Assembly: GCA_013153715.1 (NCBI GenBank)
Contig: JAADDW010000019.1
Location: 1-64,000 of the forward strand
Origin: Campylobacterota bacterium
GTDB taxonomy: Bacteria > Campylobacterota > Campylobacteria > Campylobacterales > Nitratiruptoraceae
Direction: 5' to 3'
DNA: 64,000 nt
Shown: in pieces, positions 31,501 to 42,300 of the stretch
How positions within the stretch are numbered: the stretch's first letter is position 1
Layout of the letters: every line of letters starts with the position of its first letter
Program-made: the position numbers and the translations under genes
Notes under the pieces: generated by a model
What the model was told of the DNA's origin: nothing
Database searches by the model: none
The model's input: the letters and a program-made list of their open reading frames with translations, nothing else

Positions 31501-32039
31501 TCCAATTCGTTCTGGGCAAGGAACATAGCCACCGCCATAAAGAGCTGTTGGGGGAGCTCTATGGGGCGGTTCTCCTTGTCCTTGAGGAGATAGCGGTCGT
31601 AGAGGGTGCGTATTCCGAGGTAGGTAAATTGGAGGTCCCGTTCAGGTTTTATGTAGTCGTTGAGGTCATCGAGATCATATTTGTCCTTCAGTCCGGGGAG
31701 GATCCTTCCCTCCCTCTCTCCCCGCTCAAAGTAGTCTCGGAGGTGGAGATAGCCTGTAAAACCGCTCACCTTGTGGTAGAGATCGTAGAGGAAGAGCCGA
31801 GCCGCAACAAATGTCCAATTGGGTCTATCTACATCGATCTTATCAACAGCCGTTCTAATGAGGGTCTGCTGGATCTCTTCGGTCGTTATCCCATCTCTAA
31901 ACTGGATACGGGCATCGACCTCCAGCTCACTCTGGCTCACCCCTTCCAATCCATCACATGCGGCCTTTGTATATTTCTGGATCTTTGAAATATCGAGGGG
32001 CTCCACACGCCCATTTCTCTTAATTACTCGTATCATCAT
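28578..32039 (-). CDS. nrdA: ribonucleoside-diphosphate reductase alpha subunit, intein-containing
   Basis: RNR class I alpha motifs flanking an in-frame intein at SSNL|C; start set at [13 protein letters not shown]. Confidence 0.95.
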   Translation of the reverse strand: MMIRVIKRNGRVEPLDISKIQKYTKAACDGLEGVSQSELEVDARIQFRDGITTEEIQQTLIRTAVDKIDVDRPNWTFVAARLFLYDLYHKVSGFTGYLHLRDYFERGEREGRILPGLKDKYDLDDLNDYIKPERDLQFTYLGIRTLYDRYLLKDKENRPIELPQQLFMAVAMFLAQNELDCQGWAKRFYDVISKFEVMVATPTLSNARTTRHQLSSCYIGSTPDNIEGIFDAYKEMALLSKFGGGIGWDWSQVRALGSYIDSHKNAAGGIIPFLKITNDIAIAVDQLGTRKGAIAVYIEPWHMDIRDFIDLKKNSGEERRRAHDLFPALWINDLFMKRVAEDGIWTLFDPYEVSDLTEVWGEEFERRYEEYERRDDIIKEQVKAKELWKLILRSYFETGNPFLCFKDNANRCNPNEHYGIIRSSNLCVTGDTRLATQFGLVRADELEKMGEELLATYDLRTDGEREERGVGVAPCLKMYKTKENAEVYRVTTRDGYGIKATPWHEFYTVREGEVVKLPLRELKEGDLLLIQSARGQFGSEGSYELGFIAGVVAGSRGYSDGTVAGPESDEVLEEAVWRAFGKVTGGRECGVVPTSRSGEISEAVQLQIGEMGEVLEEFGLRGEMELQVPEFVFRGREECVRGYLQGLFTSRGSVQGGEGLLLELPSPSRKFLEEVQLLLSNFGIKSTLSVEEGRGGGVGREELPQLSPLRVEGESALLFLQEIGFMGSKQGKAWRVVEESGEFAIDGYGRKGYFETEIEKIEFLGYEDVYDTTQLYNHSLIFNGIVTGNCTEIFQNTEPNRYRVRVEYEDGSYTLFDEEEDVTTDQGIVKKAKKITSLDTIGGKQVFIVEKVPLDGSTAVCNLASINLSKVHTKEDIERVVPIAVRMLDNVIDLNFYPLKKVKVTNQRSRSIGLGVMGEAQMLAEQKIRWGSDDHFHKIDEIMEMISYNAIRASSNLAVEKGRYPEFEGSRWSRGIMPIDSANEEAKMLTPERGGLFGYIYDWNELREKVKRDGMRNGYLMAIAPTSSISILTGTTQTIEPVYKRKWFEENLSGLIPVVVPNLNPETWEYYTPAYDLDQRLLIQAAAVRQKWIDQGQSVNIFIRLDKASGRYLHEIYTLAWRLGLKSTYYLRSQSPEIIQDVADRSMECEGCQ
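29673..30761 (-). mobile_element. intein in nrdA (363 aa)
   Basis: Begins [10 protein letters not shown] and ends [15 protein letters not shown]; removal restores [22 protein letters not shown]. Confidence 0.95.
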
Positions 32040-33366
32040 TCCCATACACCCTTTTGTAGATCTTCTCCACATTCTTCGTGTAGTAGTCGTAATCGAAGAA
32101 CTCCCTGATCCTCTGGGGAGCGATCTTCTCAGTTAGCTCTCCATCCTCAAGGAGATACTGGAGAAAGAGACTCTCCCCCTTCTCATTGAGGGGAGCCTTT
32201 CCCTCCTGGATACTCTCCCATACCTTCATAGCGTTTCTCTGGACGATCTTGTAGGCATCTTCTCGACTCACCCCCGCCTTGGTCAACTCCAAGAGAACCC
32301 TCTGGCTGAAGACCAACCCCCCTGTCAGGTTGAGGTTCTTCATCATATTTTCGGGATAGACAACGAGATTGGAGATAACATTGTTGAGTCTGTGAAGGGC
32401 GAAATCGAGGGTGATGAAACCGTCGGGAAGAATGAAACGCTCTACTGAAGAGTGGCTAATATCTCTCTCATGCCAGAGGGCCACATTTTCAAGGGCAGGG
32501 AGGACCATGGAACGGACGACCCGAGCCAAACCTGTCAAGTTCTCGCTGAGAACGGGGTTTCTCTTATGGGGCATAGCCGACGATCCCTTCTGCCCCTTGC
32601 TGAAATACTCTTCCGCCTCATAGACCTCGGTCCGTTGGAAGTGGCGGATATTGACGGCTATCTTTTCGATGGTAGAGGCTATGAGGGCAAGTGTTGTAAA
32701 GAGTCTCCCATACCTATCTCTCTGGACCACCTGATTGGAGATGGGAGCCGGTTTCAGTCCGAGCTCTTCACAGACCAACTCTTCCAACTCCATGGGAGCG
32801 TGGGCAAAATTCCCCATGGCTCCACTCACTTTCCCCACACTGACAACCTCCAGGGTCTCCTGGAGATTCTTCAGATGGCGGGCAAATTCATCATACCAGA
32901 TGGAGAGAACCAATCCGAAGGTTATAGGCTCTCCATGGATCCCGTGGCTCCGTCCCACCATGAGGGTATATTTATGTTCGAAGGCCCTCCTTTTGATGCT
33001 CTCCATAACCATTTTGACATCTTCTATGATAAGTTTGAGACTCTCCCTCATCTGGAGGGCTACAGCGGTATCGATGGTGTCGGAACTTGTCATTCCATAA
33101 TGGATCCATCGGGATTCCGGTCCTAGAGACTCCGCTACACTGGTGAGAAAAGCTATGACATCGTGCTTTGTCTCCTGCTCTATCTCGTTGATCCGATCTA
33201 TATCGAAAGAGGCCTTTTCCAAAATCTTTTTCATATCCTCTTCTGGTATGAGCCCCAACTTGTTCCAGGCCTTGACAGCCGCAAGCTCGACATCGAGCCA
33301 AGCCCGATATTTCGCATGCAGTGTCCACTTATCGGCCATCTCTTTACGGGCATATCTCTCCACCAT
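32020..33366 (-). CDS. purB: adenylosuccinate lyase
   Basis: MTSSDTIDTA, GSSAMPHKRNPVLSENL, RDISHSSVERFILPD. Confidence 0.97.
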   Translation of the reverse strand: MVERYARKEMADKWTLHAKYRAWLDVELAAVKAWNKLGLIPEEDMKKILEKASFDIDRINEIEQETKHDVIAFLTSVAESLGPESRWIHYGMTSSDTIDTAVALQMRESLKLIIEDVKMVMESIKRRAFEHKYTLMVGRSHGIHGEPITFGLVLSIWYDEFARHLKNLQETLEVVSVGKVSGAMGNFAHAPMELEELVCEELGLKPAPISNQVVQRDRYGRLFTTLALIASTIEKIAVNIRHFQRTEVYEAEEYFSKGQKGSSAMPHKRNPVLSENLTGLARVVRSMVLPALENVALWHERDISHSSVERFILPDGFITLDFALHRLNNVISNLVVYPENMMKNLNLTGGLVFSQRVLLELTKAGVSREDAYKIVQRNAMKVWESIQEGKAPLNEKGESLFLQYLLEDGELTEKIAPQRIREFFDYDYYTKNVEKIYKRVYGNDDTSN

Positions 33367-33454
33367 GGTGATCCTTTTACTTGAGGGTGATAAGGAGTAT
33401 AATTGCCGAGTATATTATCACATAGAACCTTAGGGTACAATCAAAGGAGGCCAC

Positions 33455-34372
33455 TTGCCATTCATTAGAAAAACTTATACTTTAAAGGAGCCTATCAAGC
33501 TCTTTCTCTTTCTCATGCGTCAATTTGGCTACTCCATCCATCAGGCCCAGAGGGTCATCGACAACTGCAGGGTGAGGCAGAATGGAAAGGTGATTAGAGA
33601 GAAGGGAGCCGTTGTAGAGGGAGAGATCGAGGTAATAATATTCCAACCGGAGACACGGGGGTTGAAGCCTATTTTTGAGACGGCCCATTTCGCCCTCTAC
33701 GATAAACCCAGCGGTCTCATGGTCCACCCGAAGAACAGGAAGAGTGACTACACCCTCATCGACGAGATCCGCTACCGCTTCGGCCCGGAGGCAAATATAG
33801 CCCACAGACTCGACAAGGAGACAAGCGGACTCATTTTGGTTACTAAGAACAGAGAGAGCGAGCGTTCTATCAAGATACTCTTCCAGGAGAGAGAGATGAA
33901 GAAGGGATACCTGGCCCTGGTGAGAGGGAGTTTCAAGGGGAGGGAGCTCATCGACCTTCCAATCCACAAGAATAGAAATTTCTCAACTATCAAGCTGAAG
34001 GTCTCCATCGACCCTCGGGGAAAGCCTGCCCAAACTCTCGTGGAGGAGGTAGAGAATCTCGGGGAGATGACTCTGGTCCGGGCTCTCCCCCTCACAGGGA
34101 GACAACACCAGATCAGAGCCCATCTCAGCCACATAGGACACCCCATCGTTGGGGATCCCATCTACGGCTCCTCCAGTGAAATTGCCGCATCCTACCTCAA
34201 CGGAGAACTCTCCCTCCAAGAGAGACTCCTCCTTACAGGGGCTCCTCGCCTCATGCTCCACGCCCAGGAACTCCAATTCACCTATCGGGAGACAGACTAT
34301 ATCCTCTCCTCTCCCGCCCCCTTTTCCCGTCTCTGTAGGGAGATTGCAGAGGGGTTTACTCTCCCTTCCTGA
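33455..34372 (+). CDS. RluA-family pseudouridine synthase
   Basis: S4-like N-terminus; IAHRLDKETSGLILVTKN; LTGRQHQIRAHLSHIGHPIVGDPIYG. Confidence 0.94.
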   Translation: MPFIRKTYTLKEPIKLFLFLMRQFGYSIHQAQRVIDNCRVRQNGKVIREKGAVVEGEIEVIIFQPETRGLKPIFETAHFALYDKPSGLMVHPKNRKSDYTLIDEIRYRFGPEANIAHRLDKETSGLILVTKNRESERSIKILFQEREMKKGYLALVRGSFKGRELIDLPIHKNRNFSTIKLKVSIDPRGKPAQTLVEEVENLGEMTLVRALPLTGRQHQIRAHLSHIGHPIVGDPIYGSSSEIAASYLNGELSLQERLLLTGAPRLMLHAQELQFTYRETDYILSSPAPFSRLCREIAEGFTLPS

Positions 34373-34454
34373 AGGTGACCAGAATGAATCCTACAATCCC
34401 GATAATCACTGTGACAGATATAATAGCGACCATTGCGCTATCCAATTTTGTCAT
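34356..34454 (-). CDS. small single-TM protein, 32 aa (not in ORF track)
   Basis: [32 protein letters not shown]; overlaps upstream small ORF by 17 bp. Confidence 0.5.
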   Translation of the reverse strand: MTKLDSAMVAIISVTVIIGIVGFILVTFRKGE

Positions 34455-34569
34455 CTTTTTCGTCCTCGTGTTCGACATTGATTTTGACAAAGGCGGTGAT
34501 CATAAATATGACGGAGATGATGAGGACCAACACCATAATAAGTTCATAGTTCTTAAAGGGAACATTCAC
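34438..34569 (-). CDS. small single-TM protein, 43 aa, GTG start (not in ORF track)
   Basis: [43 protein letters not shown]; overlaps rlmN 3' end. Confidence 0.5.
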   Translation of the reverse strand: MNVPFKNYELIMVLVLIISVIFMITAFVKINVEHEDEKDDKIG

Positions 34570-35620
34570 TGCTTCGCTCCTTCAGCTGTCCACAGGCGGC
34601 GCTAATGTCCAACCCTTTGGACTCTCGGATAGTGCAGAGGACCCCATGGTCCAAAAGGTAGCGCTGGAATGCCCGGACCCGCTCCTCGCTGGGACGCTGA
34701 AAGGGAGTGCCTGGGTAGGGATTGAAATAGATGAGGTTGACCTTCGCCTTGATGCCGTTGAGAAGCTTGACCAATCTCTTCGCCGATTTGAGATCATCGT
34801 TGAGGTCCTTGATGACAAGGTACTCGAACATCACCCTCTTCCGTTGGTCGATGGGAAACTCCTTGACGGCCTCGATGATGGACTCGATATTGTAGGCCTT
34901 GTTGATCGGCATGAGTCTCTCCCGAAGCTTATCATCGACTGCATGGAGACTGATGGCCAGGAGAACCCCTAGATCCATCTCTCCCAACTTCCTTATTTTG
35001 GGGGCCAATCCACTTGTGGAGATGGTCTGACGGCGTGGAGAGATGGAGAGGCCGTAGGGATCGGAAAAGATTGTGACCGCCTTGGCCACATTCTCCAAAT
35101 TGTCCAGCGGTTCCCCCATTCCCATATAGACAATATTGACCCGACGATTCTGGGGAATTCCGTTGTCTTCCCGAATAGCCACCACCTGGCCCACAATTTC
35201 GGCAGGTGTGAGATTGCGGACGAAACCTCCCTTACCCGTGAGACAGAAGGCACACCCGACCTTACACCCAACTTGGGAGGAGACACAGACCGTATAACGA
35301 GCCTCCCGAATGATCTCCCCCTTCTCATTGCGTTCCTCTCCCTTCATGGGAAGGAGGACCGACTCGACGGTATGGCCATCCTCCAAGCCGAGGAGATATT
35401 TCTTACTCCCATCTCGACTCACCTCTACATTGAGGATCCGGGGTACTTCGATTGTAAATCTCTCCGCCAGCTCCTTTCGGAGCTTCTTAGGGAGATTGGT
35501 CATCTCTTCAAACTCCTTGGCTCCCTTCTGATAGATCCATTGGAATATCTGGTCGGCCCTGAACTTGGGAGAGATCTCTTTGGCCAGCTCCTCCCGTCTC
35601 AGATTGAGAATATTCTCCAT
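34553..35620 (-). CDS. rlmN: 23S rRNA (adenine2503-C2)-methyltransferase
   Basis: [49 protein letters not shown]. Confidence 0.97.
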   Translation of the reverse strand: MENILNLRREELAKEISPKFRADQIFQWIYQKGAKEFEEMTNLPKKLRKELAERFTIEVPRILNVEVSRDGSKKYLLGLEDGHTVESVLLPMKGEERNEKGEIIREARYTVCVSSQVGCKVGCAFCLTGKGGFVRNLTPAEIVGQVVAIREDNGIPQNRRVNIVYMGMGEPLDNLENVAKAVTIFSDPYGLSISPRRQTISTSGLAPKIRKLGEMDLGVLLAISLHAVDDKLRERLMPINKAYNIESIIEAVKEFPIDQRKRVMFEYLVIKDLNDDLKSAKRLVKLLNGIKAKVNLIYFNPYPGTPFQRPSEERVRAFQRYLLDHGVLCTIRESKGLDISAACGQLKERSSECSL

Positions 35621-36156
35621 CAGATCCCCTTCACTCTCCTCTTCACATAACTCCTCAAAAGCTCCAATCCCCGAGGGAGGTGGGCTCTGTAACTCTCATG
35701 GGCCCTCTCATCGCAAAAATTTGTCACAACGAATATCCCCCCCGCTGGAATAGCGTACTCCTGGGCAACCTTCATAAGGGCGAAGAACTCCATATTCTCC
35801 AAGCCTATCCCCCTCTTCAAGAACTCCCCGTTATAGTCGGGACAGCTGGTAATGTAGTTGGAGGAGTTGACGAGGGTCTGGTGGCCTATCTCCAACCCTT
35901 CGCTGACAATGGCATTGTCCAAGGGGGTATAGCCGCACCCCTCCCAGAGACTCCGCTCTATCTGGGTGGCTCCCCGACTCTCCACAATATCCCCTATCTG
36001 GAATTCCCCGTAGCTCCCTGCACTCCCGACGAAGAGGAGAAAGTCTGGGCGGTCGAGGAGAACAAGTCGGGTAAGGTTTATGGTGGCCTCTACCAGACCG
36101 ACCCCTATCGGGAGGGCGAAATCGAACTCCTCCCCCCGTCCTGCAGAGACAATCAT
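35620..36156 (-). CDS. nucleoside phosphorylase/futalosine hydrolase-like protein
   Basis: [34 protein letters not shown]; start approximate. Confidence 0.7.
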   Translation of the reverse strand: MIVSAGRGEEFDFALPIGVGLVEATINLTRLVLLDRPDFLLFVGSAGSYGEFQIGDIVESRGATQIERSLWEGCGYTPLDNAIVSEGLEIGHQTLVNSSNYITSCPDYNGEFLKRGIGLENMEFFALMKVAQEYAIPAGGIFVVTNFCDERAHESYRAHLPRGLELLRSYVKRRVKGI

Positions 36157-36917
36157 ATTCGGACAGGGATCCCTTCGCTTCGGAGGTACTCTTTGAGCTC
36201 CATAATATCTATCTCTCTGTAGTGGAATATACTGGCGGCCAGAGCGGCATCTGCCCTCCCCACCGTAAAGGCATCCCTAATATGTTCCATCTTTCCCGCT
36301 CCCCCACTGGCAATTACAGGAATTCCGACACTTTCGCTGATCCTCCTTGTCAGCTCAAGATCGTACCCCTCTTTAGTCCCATCGGCATCCATACTGGTGA
36401 GCAGTATCTCCCCCGCTCCCCTCTCGTAGGCCTCTTTCGCCCACTGAACGGCATCCCGTCCCGTATCTATCCGTCCCCCCGCCACAAAGACATTCCAGCT
36501 CCCACCTACCCTTTTGGCATCGATGGCGACGACGATGCACTGACTCCCAAACCTCTTGGCCGCCTCATCAATGAAGTTGGGAGATTTGACGGCGGCGGAG
36601 TTGATGGAGACCTTGTCACAACCCACGGCGAGAAGGGCGTAAATATCGTCGAGTTCCCGAATGCCGCCTCCTACCGTCAACGGAATGAAGACCTCTCGGG
36701 CCACCTCCTCCACAATATGGACGATTGTCTCCCTATTTTCGTAGGTTGCGGTAATGTCCAGAAATGTTATCTCGTCCGCCCCCTCTTCATTGTACCTTTT
36801 GGCCACCTCAACGGGATCACCAGCATCTCGGAGCCCGACAAAATTGACCCCCTTCACCACTCGGCCATCTTTAACATCGAGACAGGGAATAATCCTCTTG
36901 GCGAAATACTCTCTCAT
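36153..36917 (-). CDS. hisF: imidazole glycerol phosphate synthase cyclase subunit
   Basis: [37 protein letters not shown]; the longer ORF to 37769 is antisense readthrough. Confidence 0.97.
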   Translation of the reverse strand: MREYFAKRIIPCLDVKDGRVVKGVNFVGLRDAGDPVEVAKRYNEEGADEITFLDITATYENRETIVHIVEEVAREVFIPLTVGGGIRELDDIYALLAVGCDKVSINSAAVKSPNFIDEAAKRFGSQCIVVAIDAKRVGGSWNVFVAGGRIDTGRDAVQWAKEAYERGAGEILLTSMDADGTKEGYDLELTRRISESVGIPVIASGGAGKMEHIRDAFTVGRADAALAASIFHYREIDIMELKEYLRSEGIPVRI

Positions 36918-37073
36918 TCTCAACCTTCCACTTGGTAGTCGCCTCTTTTCTTTTTGGAGGGAGGGGGAGCTCCCCTTCCACCTGAAGGAGAGGGGAAAAC
37001 TCTCTGTTCGGGAGGACCCGTTCTTTGGGAGAATTATACTATAATTGCCTCTCACCAGAAAAAGGAGGAGAAC

Positions 37074-37757
37074 ATGGAAACCCAAGGAGCCATGGGATTG
37101 GAGGAGTTCAGAGAAGCGGTAGCCATTTTGAAGAGGGAACTCCCCAAATGGAACTCCCCCGCCGCCAAAGGGTGTCGCCGCACCTACCGACGGACCCCCT
37201 TTACAACTCTCATCTCTGTCATCCTCAGCTTTCGGACAAAAGATGAGGTCACCTGCGAGGCGGCCAATAGGTTGATGGCCCTCGCCGACACTCCAGAGAA
37301 GATGGTAGAGCTGGATCGGGAGAGGATCGCCCAGACCATCTATCCCGTCGGCTTCTACAACCAGAAGGCCGATTTTATCCTCAAAATATCGAGGGAACTC
37401 CTCGATTCCTACGGAGGAGAGGTACCCGACACCCTCGATCAGCTCGTCCAGCTTCCAGGAGTCGGCCCCAAAGCGGCGAAGATCGTCTTGGAGCACGCCT
37501 TCGGCCATGCTGTAGTGGCTGTCGATACCCATGTCCATCGGATCCTGAATAGGTGGGGACTCATAGAGACCACCTCCCCTGAAGAGAGTGACAGGGTAAT
37601 CGAAAAGGTCGTCCCAATGGAGTTGAGAAAGGGTCTCAACAGACTTCTCGTAGCCTTTGGTCAGACAATATGTTCCCCAAAAAAGCCTGCTTGCGAGACC
37701 TGTCCCGTGAGAAAGTTTGTCAAATGTTCCACGTGGAACGGAGAGATAGTTAGATAG
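37074..37757 (+). CDS. nth: endonuclease III
   Basis: [33 protein letters not shown]-x6-C-x2-C-x5-C Fe-S loop. Confidence 0.94.
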   Translation: METQGAMGLEEFREAVAILKRELPKWNSPAAKGCRRTYRRTPFTTLISVILSFRTKDEVTCEAANRLMALADTPEKMVELDRERIAQTIYPVGFYNQKADFILKISRELLDSYGGEVPDTLDQLVQLPGVGPKAAKIVLEHAFGHAVVAVDTHVHRILNRWGLIETTSPEESDRVIEKVVPMELRKGLNRLLVAFGQTICSPKKPACETCPVRKFVKCSTWNGEIVR

Positions 37758-37821
37758 ATAGTTTGACAAATTAAGTCAAAAAGAATATATTAAGTGAAAT
37801 TTCGTTAGGATAGGGGGGAGA

Positions 37822-38670
37822 GTGAGGGGGGCGAAAAAGAGGTTTGGTCAAAACTTTCTCAGAGATAATGTCGTACTTTCAAAGATCATCAAATCGATAC
37901 CCAAGAGCGATCGGAAGGTCGTTGAGATTGGGTCTGGATTAGGTGATTTAACGAAAAAGCTCTTAGAAGAGCAAAAGGATGTGATAGCTTTTGAGATCGA
38001 CAGGGATCTCTGCGAGCATCTGAAAGCCACATTTAAGGAGGAGATCTCAAAAGGGAGGCTCACCCTCCTCTGCGGTGATGTATTGGACTACTGGCAGAGG
38101 GAGAGGCTCATTGAGGAACCCTACGATCTTGTCGCCAATCTACCCTACTATGTGGCTACTCACATTGTTTTGAGGGCCCTTGGAGATAGGAATTGCCACA
38201 ATATTCTCGTCATGCTCCAGAAAGAGGTGGCCGACAAGTTCAGCGCCTCCCCTGGGACTAAAGAGTTTTCCTCACTGGCCGTTCTGGCCCAGAGTGTAGG
38301 GAAGGTCAAGAGGCTCTTTACAGTCAAACCGAGCTCCTTCTCTCCACCTCCCAAGGTAGATTCGGCACTCCTCCTCATAGAGAAGAAAAGGAGTCTCCAG
38401 GATCCCTCTTTCTCAGAGTTTCTCAAGGTCGCTTTTTCTCAACCGAGGAAGAAGTTACTCAAAAATCTCGCCCAAAGGTATGGGAGAGAGAGGATAGAGA
38501 AGATCTTCATGCGGTTGGGGCTTGCCGAATCTCTTCGACCTCACGAAGCTACCACATCCATCTATCACCAAATATATGCCCAGTTAAAGGAGATGGTAGA
38601 TGGAGACCAAGAGCAGTCCGACACAACCTCAACAGCAGAACCAGATTCACCAGACAACCAACGCCAATAA
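37822..38670 (+). CDS. rsmA: 16S rRNA dimethyladenosine transferase
   Basis: KKRFGQNFLRDNVVLSKI, VEIGSGLGDLT, NLPYYVATHIV. Confidence 0.95.
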   Translation: MRGAKKRFGQNFLRDNVVLSKIIKSIPKSDRKVVEIGSGLGDLTKKLLEEQKDVIAFEIDRDLCEHLKATFKEEISKGRLTLLCGDVLDYWQRERLIEEPYDLVANLPYYVATHIVLRALGDRNCHNILVMLQKEVADKFSASPGTKEFSSLAVLAQSVGKVKRLFTVKPSSFSPPPKVDSALLLIEKKRSLQDPSFSEFLKVAFSQPRKKLLKNLAQRYGRERIEKIFMRLGLAESLRPHEATTSIYHQIYAQLKEMVDGDQEQSDTTSTAEPDSPDNQRQ

Positions 38671-40435
38671 GAGACAGCGCCGAGGAGGAGGGGGACTCTA
38701 CAGAGATATACGGAAGGCCCTCAACGCCAATGAGAGGATGCAACAGAACCGCCTCGCCCCGAGGAATGGTGGAAAGGGCAATGGGAAGATACGGATCACT
38801 CCCCTCGGAGGGCTCGGAGAGATCGGGGGAAACATTACGGTTATCGAGACCGAAAGGAGCGCCATCATTGTCGATGTCGGTATGAGTTTCCCCAGCGAGG
38901 ATATGCACGGGGTGGACATTCTCGTGCCCGACTTTACCTATCTCCGTCAAATTAAGAACAAGATCAAGGGAATTGTCATCACCCACGCCCATGAGGACCA
39001 TATTGGAGCGGTCCCCTACCTCTTCAAGGAGATGCAGTTCCCCATCTACGGGACACCCCTTCCCCTAGGAATGATCGGCAATAAGTTTGACGAACACAAT
39101 ATGAGGGGACATAAAAACTATTTCCGCTATGTGGAGAAGCGGAAACCCATTAAAATCGGGGATTTTGAGGTGGAGTGGATCCATATGACCCACTCTATTA
39201 TAGATGCCTCCTCCCTGGCAATTACAACCGATGCGGGAACCATCATCCATACAGGGGATTTCAAGATAGACCACACCCCCATTGACGGCTATCCCGCCGA
39301 TCTCCACAGATTGGCCTACTATGGAGAGCGGGGGGTCCTCCTCCTCATGAGCGATTCCACCAACTCCCACAATCCGGGGATCACAAAATCGGAAGCCAGC
39401 GTCGGCCCCACCTTCGATCTCCTCTTCTCCAGGGCCAAGGGACGGGTCCTCATGAGCACCTTCTCCTCCAATATCCATCGGGTCTATCAAGCCATAGATC
39501 ATGGAATTAGGTATGGCCGAAAGGTCTGTGTCATCGGGCGCTCCATGGAGAAGAACCTCGATATTGCCATGGAGTTGGGATATATCAAACTCCCCCAGAG
39601 TATCTTCATTGAACCCCATGAGTTGGGGAAGTATCCGGACAATGAGATCCTCATCGTCACGACCGGGAGCCAAGGAGAGGCCATGAGCGCCCTCTACAGA
39701 ATGGCTACCAATGAGCACCGCCATGTCAAACTGAAACCGTCAGACACCGTCATACTTTCGGCCAAGGCCATTCCGGGCAACGAAGCCAGCGTCTCCGCCC
39801 TCATCAATTTCATTCAGAAGTGTGGAGCCACTGTGGCCTATCAGGACTTCAGCGAGATCCATGTTTCGGGACATGCGGCCCAAGAGGAACAGAAGCTGAT
39901 GATCCGCCTCACAAAACCCAAATTCTTCCTCCCCGTCCATGGAGAGTACAACCACCTCATGAAGCACAAAGAGACCGCTATGAAGTGTGGAATACCGGAG
40001 CGGAACATCTTTCTCATGAGCGACGGGGACCAGATAGAGATTACTCCGAAATATATGAAGAAGGTCAAGACCGTCAAGACAGGAAAGACCTTTATCGACA
40101 ACCAACTCAATGAGGAGATCGCCTCCGATGTGGTCATAGACAGACAGAAGATGGCGACTGAAGGTATTGTGGTTATCGTCGCCCAGATCGATAAAAACAG
40201 CAAGAAATTTATCAGCCATCCTAAAGTCAGTAGCTTCGGTCTCGTAGCCGACGCCAAGGATAAGGAGTTTGCCAAAGAGATCAGCCAGCTTTTGGAGCAG
40301 TTCCTCGAAAATAAGCCAGACCTTGTGGATGCTCCCAAAAAGTTGGAGAACGATTTCAGACAGGTGGTCAGGAAACATATATTCCGAAAATACAAGAAAT
40401 ACCCGACCATCGTCCCGACAATCTTCATCATGTAG
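38600..40435 (+). CDS. rnj: ribonuclease J
   Basis: Metallo-beta-lactamase HAHEDHIGAVPYL, HTGDFKIDHTP, SDSTNSHNPG; basic N-terminal extension. Confidence 0.95.
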   Translation: METKSSPTQPQQQNQIHQTTNANKRQRRGGGGLYRDIRKALNANERMQQNRLAPRNGGKGNGKIRITPLGGLGEIGGNITVIETERSAIIVDVGMSFPSEDMHGVDILVPDFTYLRQIKNKIKGIVITHAHEDHIGAVPYLFKEMQFPIYGTPLPLGMIGNKFDEHNMRGHKNYFRYVEKRKPIKIGDFEVEWIHMTHSIIDASSLAITTDAGTIIHTGDFKIDHTPIDGYPADLHRLAYYGERGVLLLMSDSTNSHNPGITKSEASVGPTFDLLFSRAKGRVLMSTFSSNIHRVYQAIDHGIRYGRKVCVIGRSMEKNLDIAMELGYIKLPQSIFIEPHELGKYPDNEILIVTTGSQGEAMSALYRMATNEHRHVKLKPSDTVILSAKAIPGNEASVSALINFIQKCGATVAYQDFSEIHVSGHAAQEEQKLMIRLTKPKFFLPVHGEYNHLMKHKETAMKCGIPERNIFLMSDGDQIEITPKYMKKVKTVKTGKTFIDNQLNEEIASDVVIDRQKMATEGIVVIVAQIDKNSKKFISHPKVSSFGLVADAKDKEFAKEISQLLEQFLENKPDLVDAPKKLENDFRQVVRKHIFRKYKKYPTIVPTIFIM

Positions 40436-40444
40436 GGAACCTCC

Positions 40445-41407
40445 ATGGACTTCGCAGAGATAGCCAGAGAGGTACTGGCAATAGAGATAGAGGCCCTCCA
40501 AGAGGGGAGGGAGAGGATAGGAGAAGAGATGGAGAAGGCGGTCTCCCTCATCTCCTCCCTCAAGGGAAAACTTATCGTTATGGGGGTAGGCAAGAGCGGT
40601 CTTGTCGGTTCCAAAATAGCGGCTACCTTCGCCTCTACAGGAACACCGAGTTTCTTTATCCATCCAACCGAAGCCCTCCACGGAGACCTGGGAATGATCG
40701 GAAAGGAAGATGGAGTCCTGGCTATCAGTTACAGCGGCGAGAGTGAGGAACTCATCAAAATAGTCCCCCATATCAAGCGGTTCGACATCCCTCTCATAGC
40801 CATGAGCGGCAAGGGGGACTCAACCCTTGTCCGTTACAGCGATGTCTTCATCTCCATAGCTGTTCCCAAGGAGGCCTGTCCCTTCCAAGCGGCTCCCACG
40901 GCATCGACAACATTGACAATGGCCCTGGGCGACGCTCTAGCCGTCTGTCTCATGAAAAAGAGAGGGTTCAAAAAGGAGGATTTCGCCTCCTTCCATCCAG
41001 GAGGGAGTCTCGGCAAGAGACTCTTCGTCAAAGTGAAGGATCTCATGCGAACCCAGAATCTCCCCATAGTGGAGGAGGAGACTCCCCTCAAGGAGGCCAT
41101 TGTCACAATGAGTCAGGGAAAACTGGGGAACCTTGTCATTACCGATAGGGAGGGCAGGGTGAGGGGAATATTGAGTGACGGTGATCTCAGAAGGGCCCTT
41201 ATGAGTGAGGAGTTTGACCTCCAGAAACCTGTGATCCTCTTTGCCACCTCCAATCCCAAAGTGATCCAAGATGAAAACATGTTGGCCAGCGACGCCCTCC
41301 AACTCATTGAGCGGTACAAAATCCAGATGTTGGTCATTACCGATAAGGAGGAGAAGGTCCGGGGGGTCCTCCATATCCACGATCTTGTAGAGGCAGGAAT
41401 ACAATGA
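40445..41407 (+). CDS. kdsD: KpsF/GutQ arabinose-5-phosphate isomerase
   Basis: SIS domain GVGKSGLVGSKIAATFASTGTPSFFIHPTEALHGDLG plus two CBS domains. Confidence 0.94.
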   Translation: MDFAEIAREVLAIEIEALQEGRERIGEEMEKAVSLISSLKGKLIVMGVGKSGLVGSKIAATFASTGTPSFFIHPTEALHGDLGMIGKEDGVLAISYSGESEELIKIVPHIKRFDIPLIAMSGKGDSTLVRYSDVFISIAVPKEACPFQAAPTASTTLTMALGDALAVCLMKKRGFKKEDFASFHPGGSLGKRLFVKVKDLMRTQNLPIVEEETPLKEAIVTMSQGKLGNLVITDREGRVRGILSDGDLRRALMSEEFDLQKPVILFATSNPKVIQDENMLASDALQLIERYKIQMLVITDKEEKVRGVLHIHDLVEAGIQ

Positions 41408-42183
41408 GACTCAACAAATTCATATCCCACAATACCCGCTACTCTCGGAGAGAGGCGGACAGATTGATTCAGGAGGGAAAGGTGAAAATCGGACAGAAGG
41501 TGGTCACAGAACCCTTTTATGATGTCCAGCCAGGAGAACGGGTCTTCGTCAAGGGAAAGCCTGTCAAGCAGAAGAGGGGCTACACAGTCATCGTCTATAA
41601 TAAACCGAAGGGAGAGCTGGTCACCAGGAGAGATGACAGGGGGAGGAGGACGATCTACGACTCTCTTCCTGCAAAATTCCGCCACTTTATCCCTGTAGGG
41701 AGACTGGATTTTGCCAGTGAAGGGCTCCTCCTCCTCACCGACTCCCCCCAGGTGGCCCAGATCCTTATGGAGAGCGATCTCCCTAGGATCTACAATGTAA
41801 AAATCAAGGGTGAAATAACTCCCCAGATGGAGAACGCCATGCAGGAGGGGTTGGAGTTGGAAGACGCCCGGGCTGGAGGCCATGAGAAGAGCGAGGTCGA
41901 AGGGATGCGTTTCGCCCCCTTCTACGCCTACCGCATCGATAAAAATAGCCCCATGTACTCCAAGTTGAAGGTCGCCCTCCGAGAGGGGAAAAATAGGGAG
42001 ATCCGCCGCTTCTTCGCCCATTTCGGAAAGGATGTGGTCGATCTGAAACGGGTAGGGTACGGCTGGATCAACCTCAACGCCCTCCCAACAGGGAAGAGCC
42101 GCTACCTCACAAGGAAGGAGTACAGCAAACTCCACGACTTCCTGAAGAGGGCTCAAAAAGGGGAGAAGAAGGCCTCCAGCTGA
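41404..42183 (+). CDS. RsuA/RluB-family pseudouridine synthase
   Basis: S4 domain MRLNKFISHNTRYSRREADRLI; VGRLDFASEGLLLLTD. Confidence 0.93.
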   Translation: MRLNKFISHNTRYSRREADRLIQEGKVKIGQKVVTEPFYDVQPGERVFVKGKPVKQKRGYTVIVYNKPKGELVTRRDDRGRRTIYDSLPAKFRHFIPVGRLDFASEGLLLLTDSPQVAQILMESDLPRIYNVKIKGEITPQMENAMQEGLELEDARAGGHEKSEVEGMRFAPFYAYRIDKNSPMYSKLKVALREGKNREIRRFFAHFGKDVVDLKRVGYGWINLNALPTGKSRYLTRKEYSKLHDFLKRAQKGEKKASS

Positions 42184-42300
42184 TCTCCCCCTCTCCTGTG
42201 GAGAGAAGGGTCGAGAAGGGTTTTCCTCTCTTTTCCCGTCTTTGTGGTATAATTAAAAATTGGAGCTTCAAAAATCACTTAAGTCTGTAACAGGAGCGAG

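Noticed and set aside
36918-37769. N-terminal extension of the hisF ORF
   Set aside because: Open frame antisense to nth; HisF homology starts at [15 protein letters not shown] (36917)
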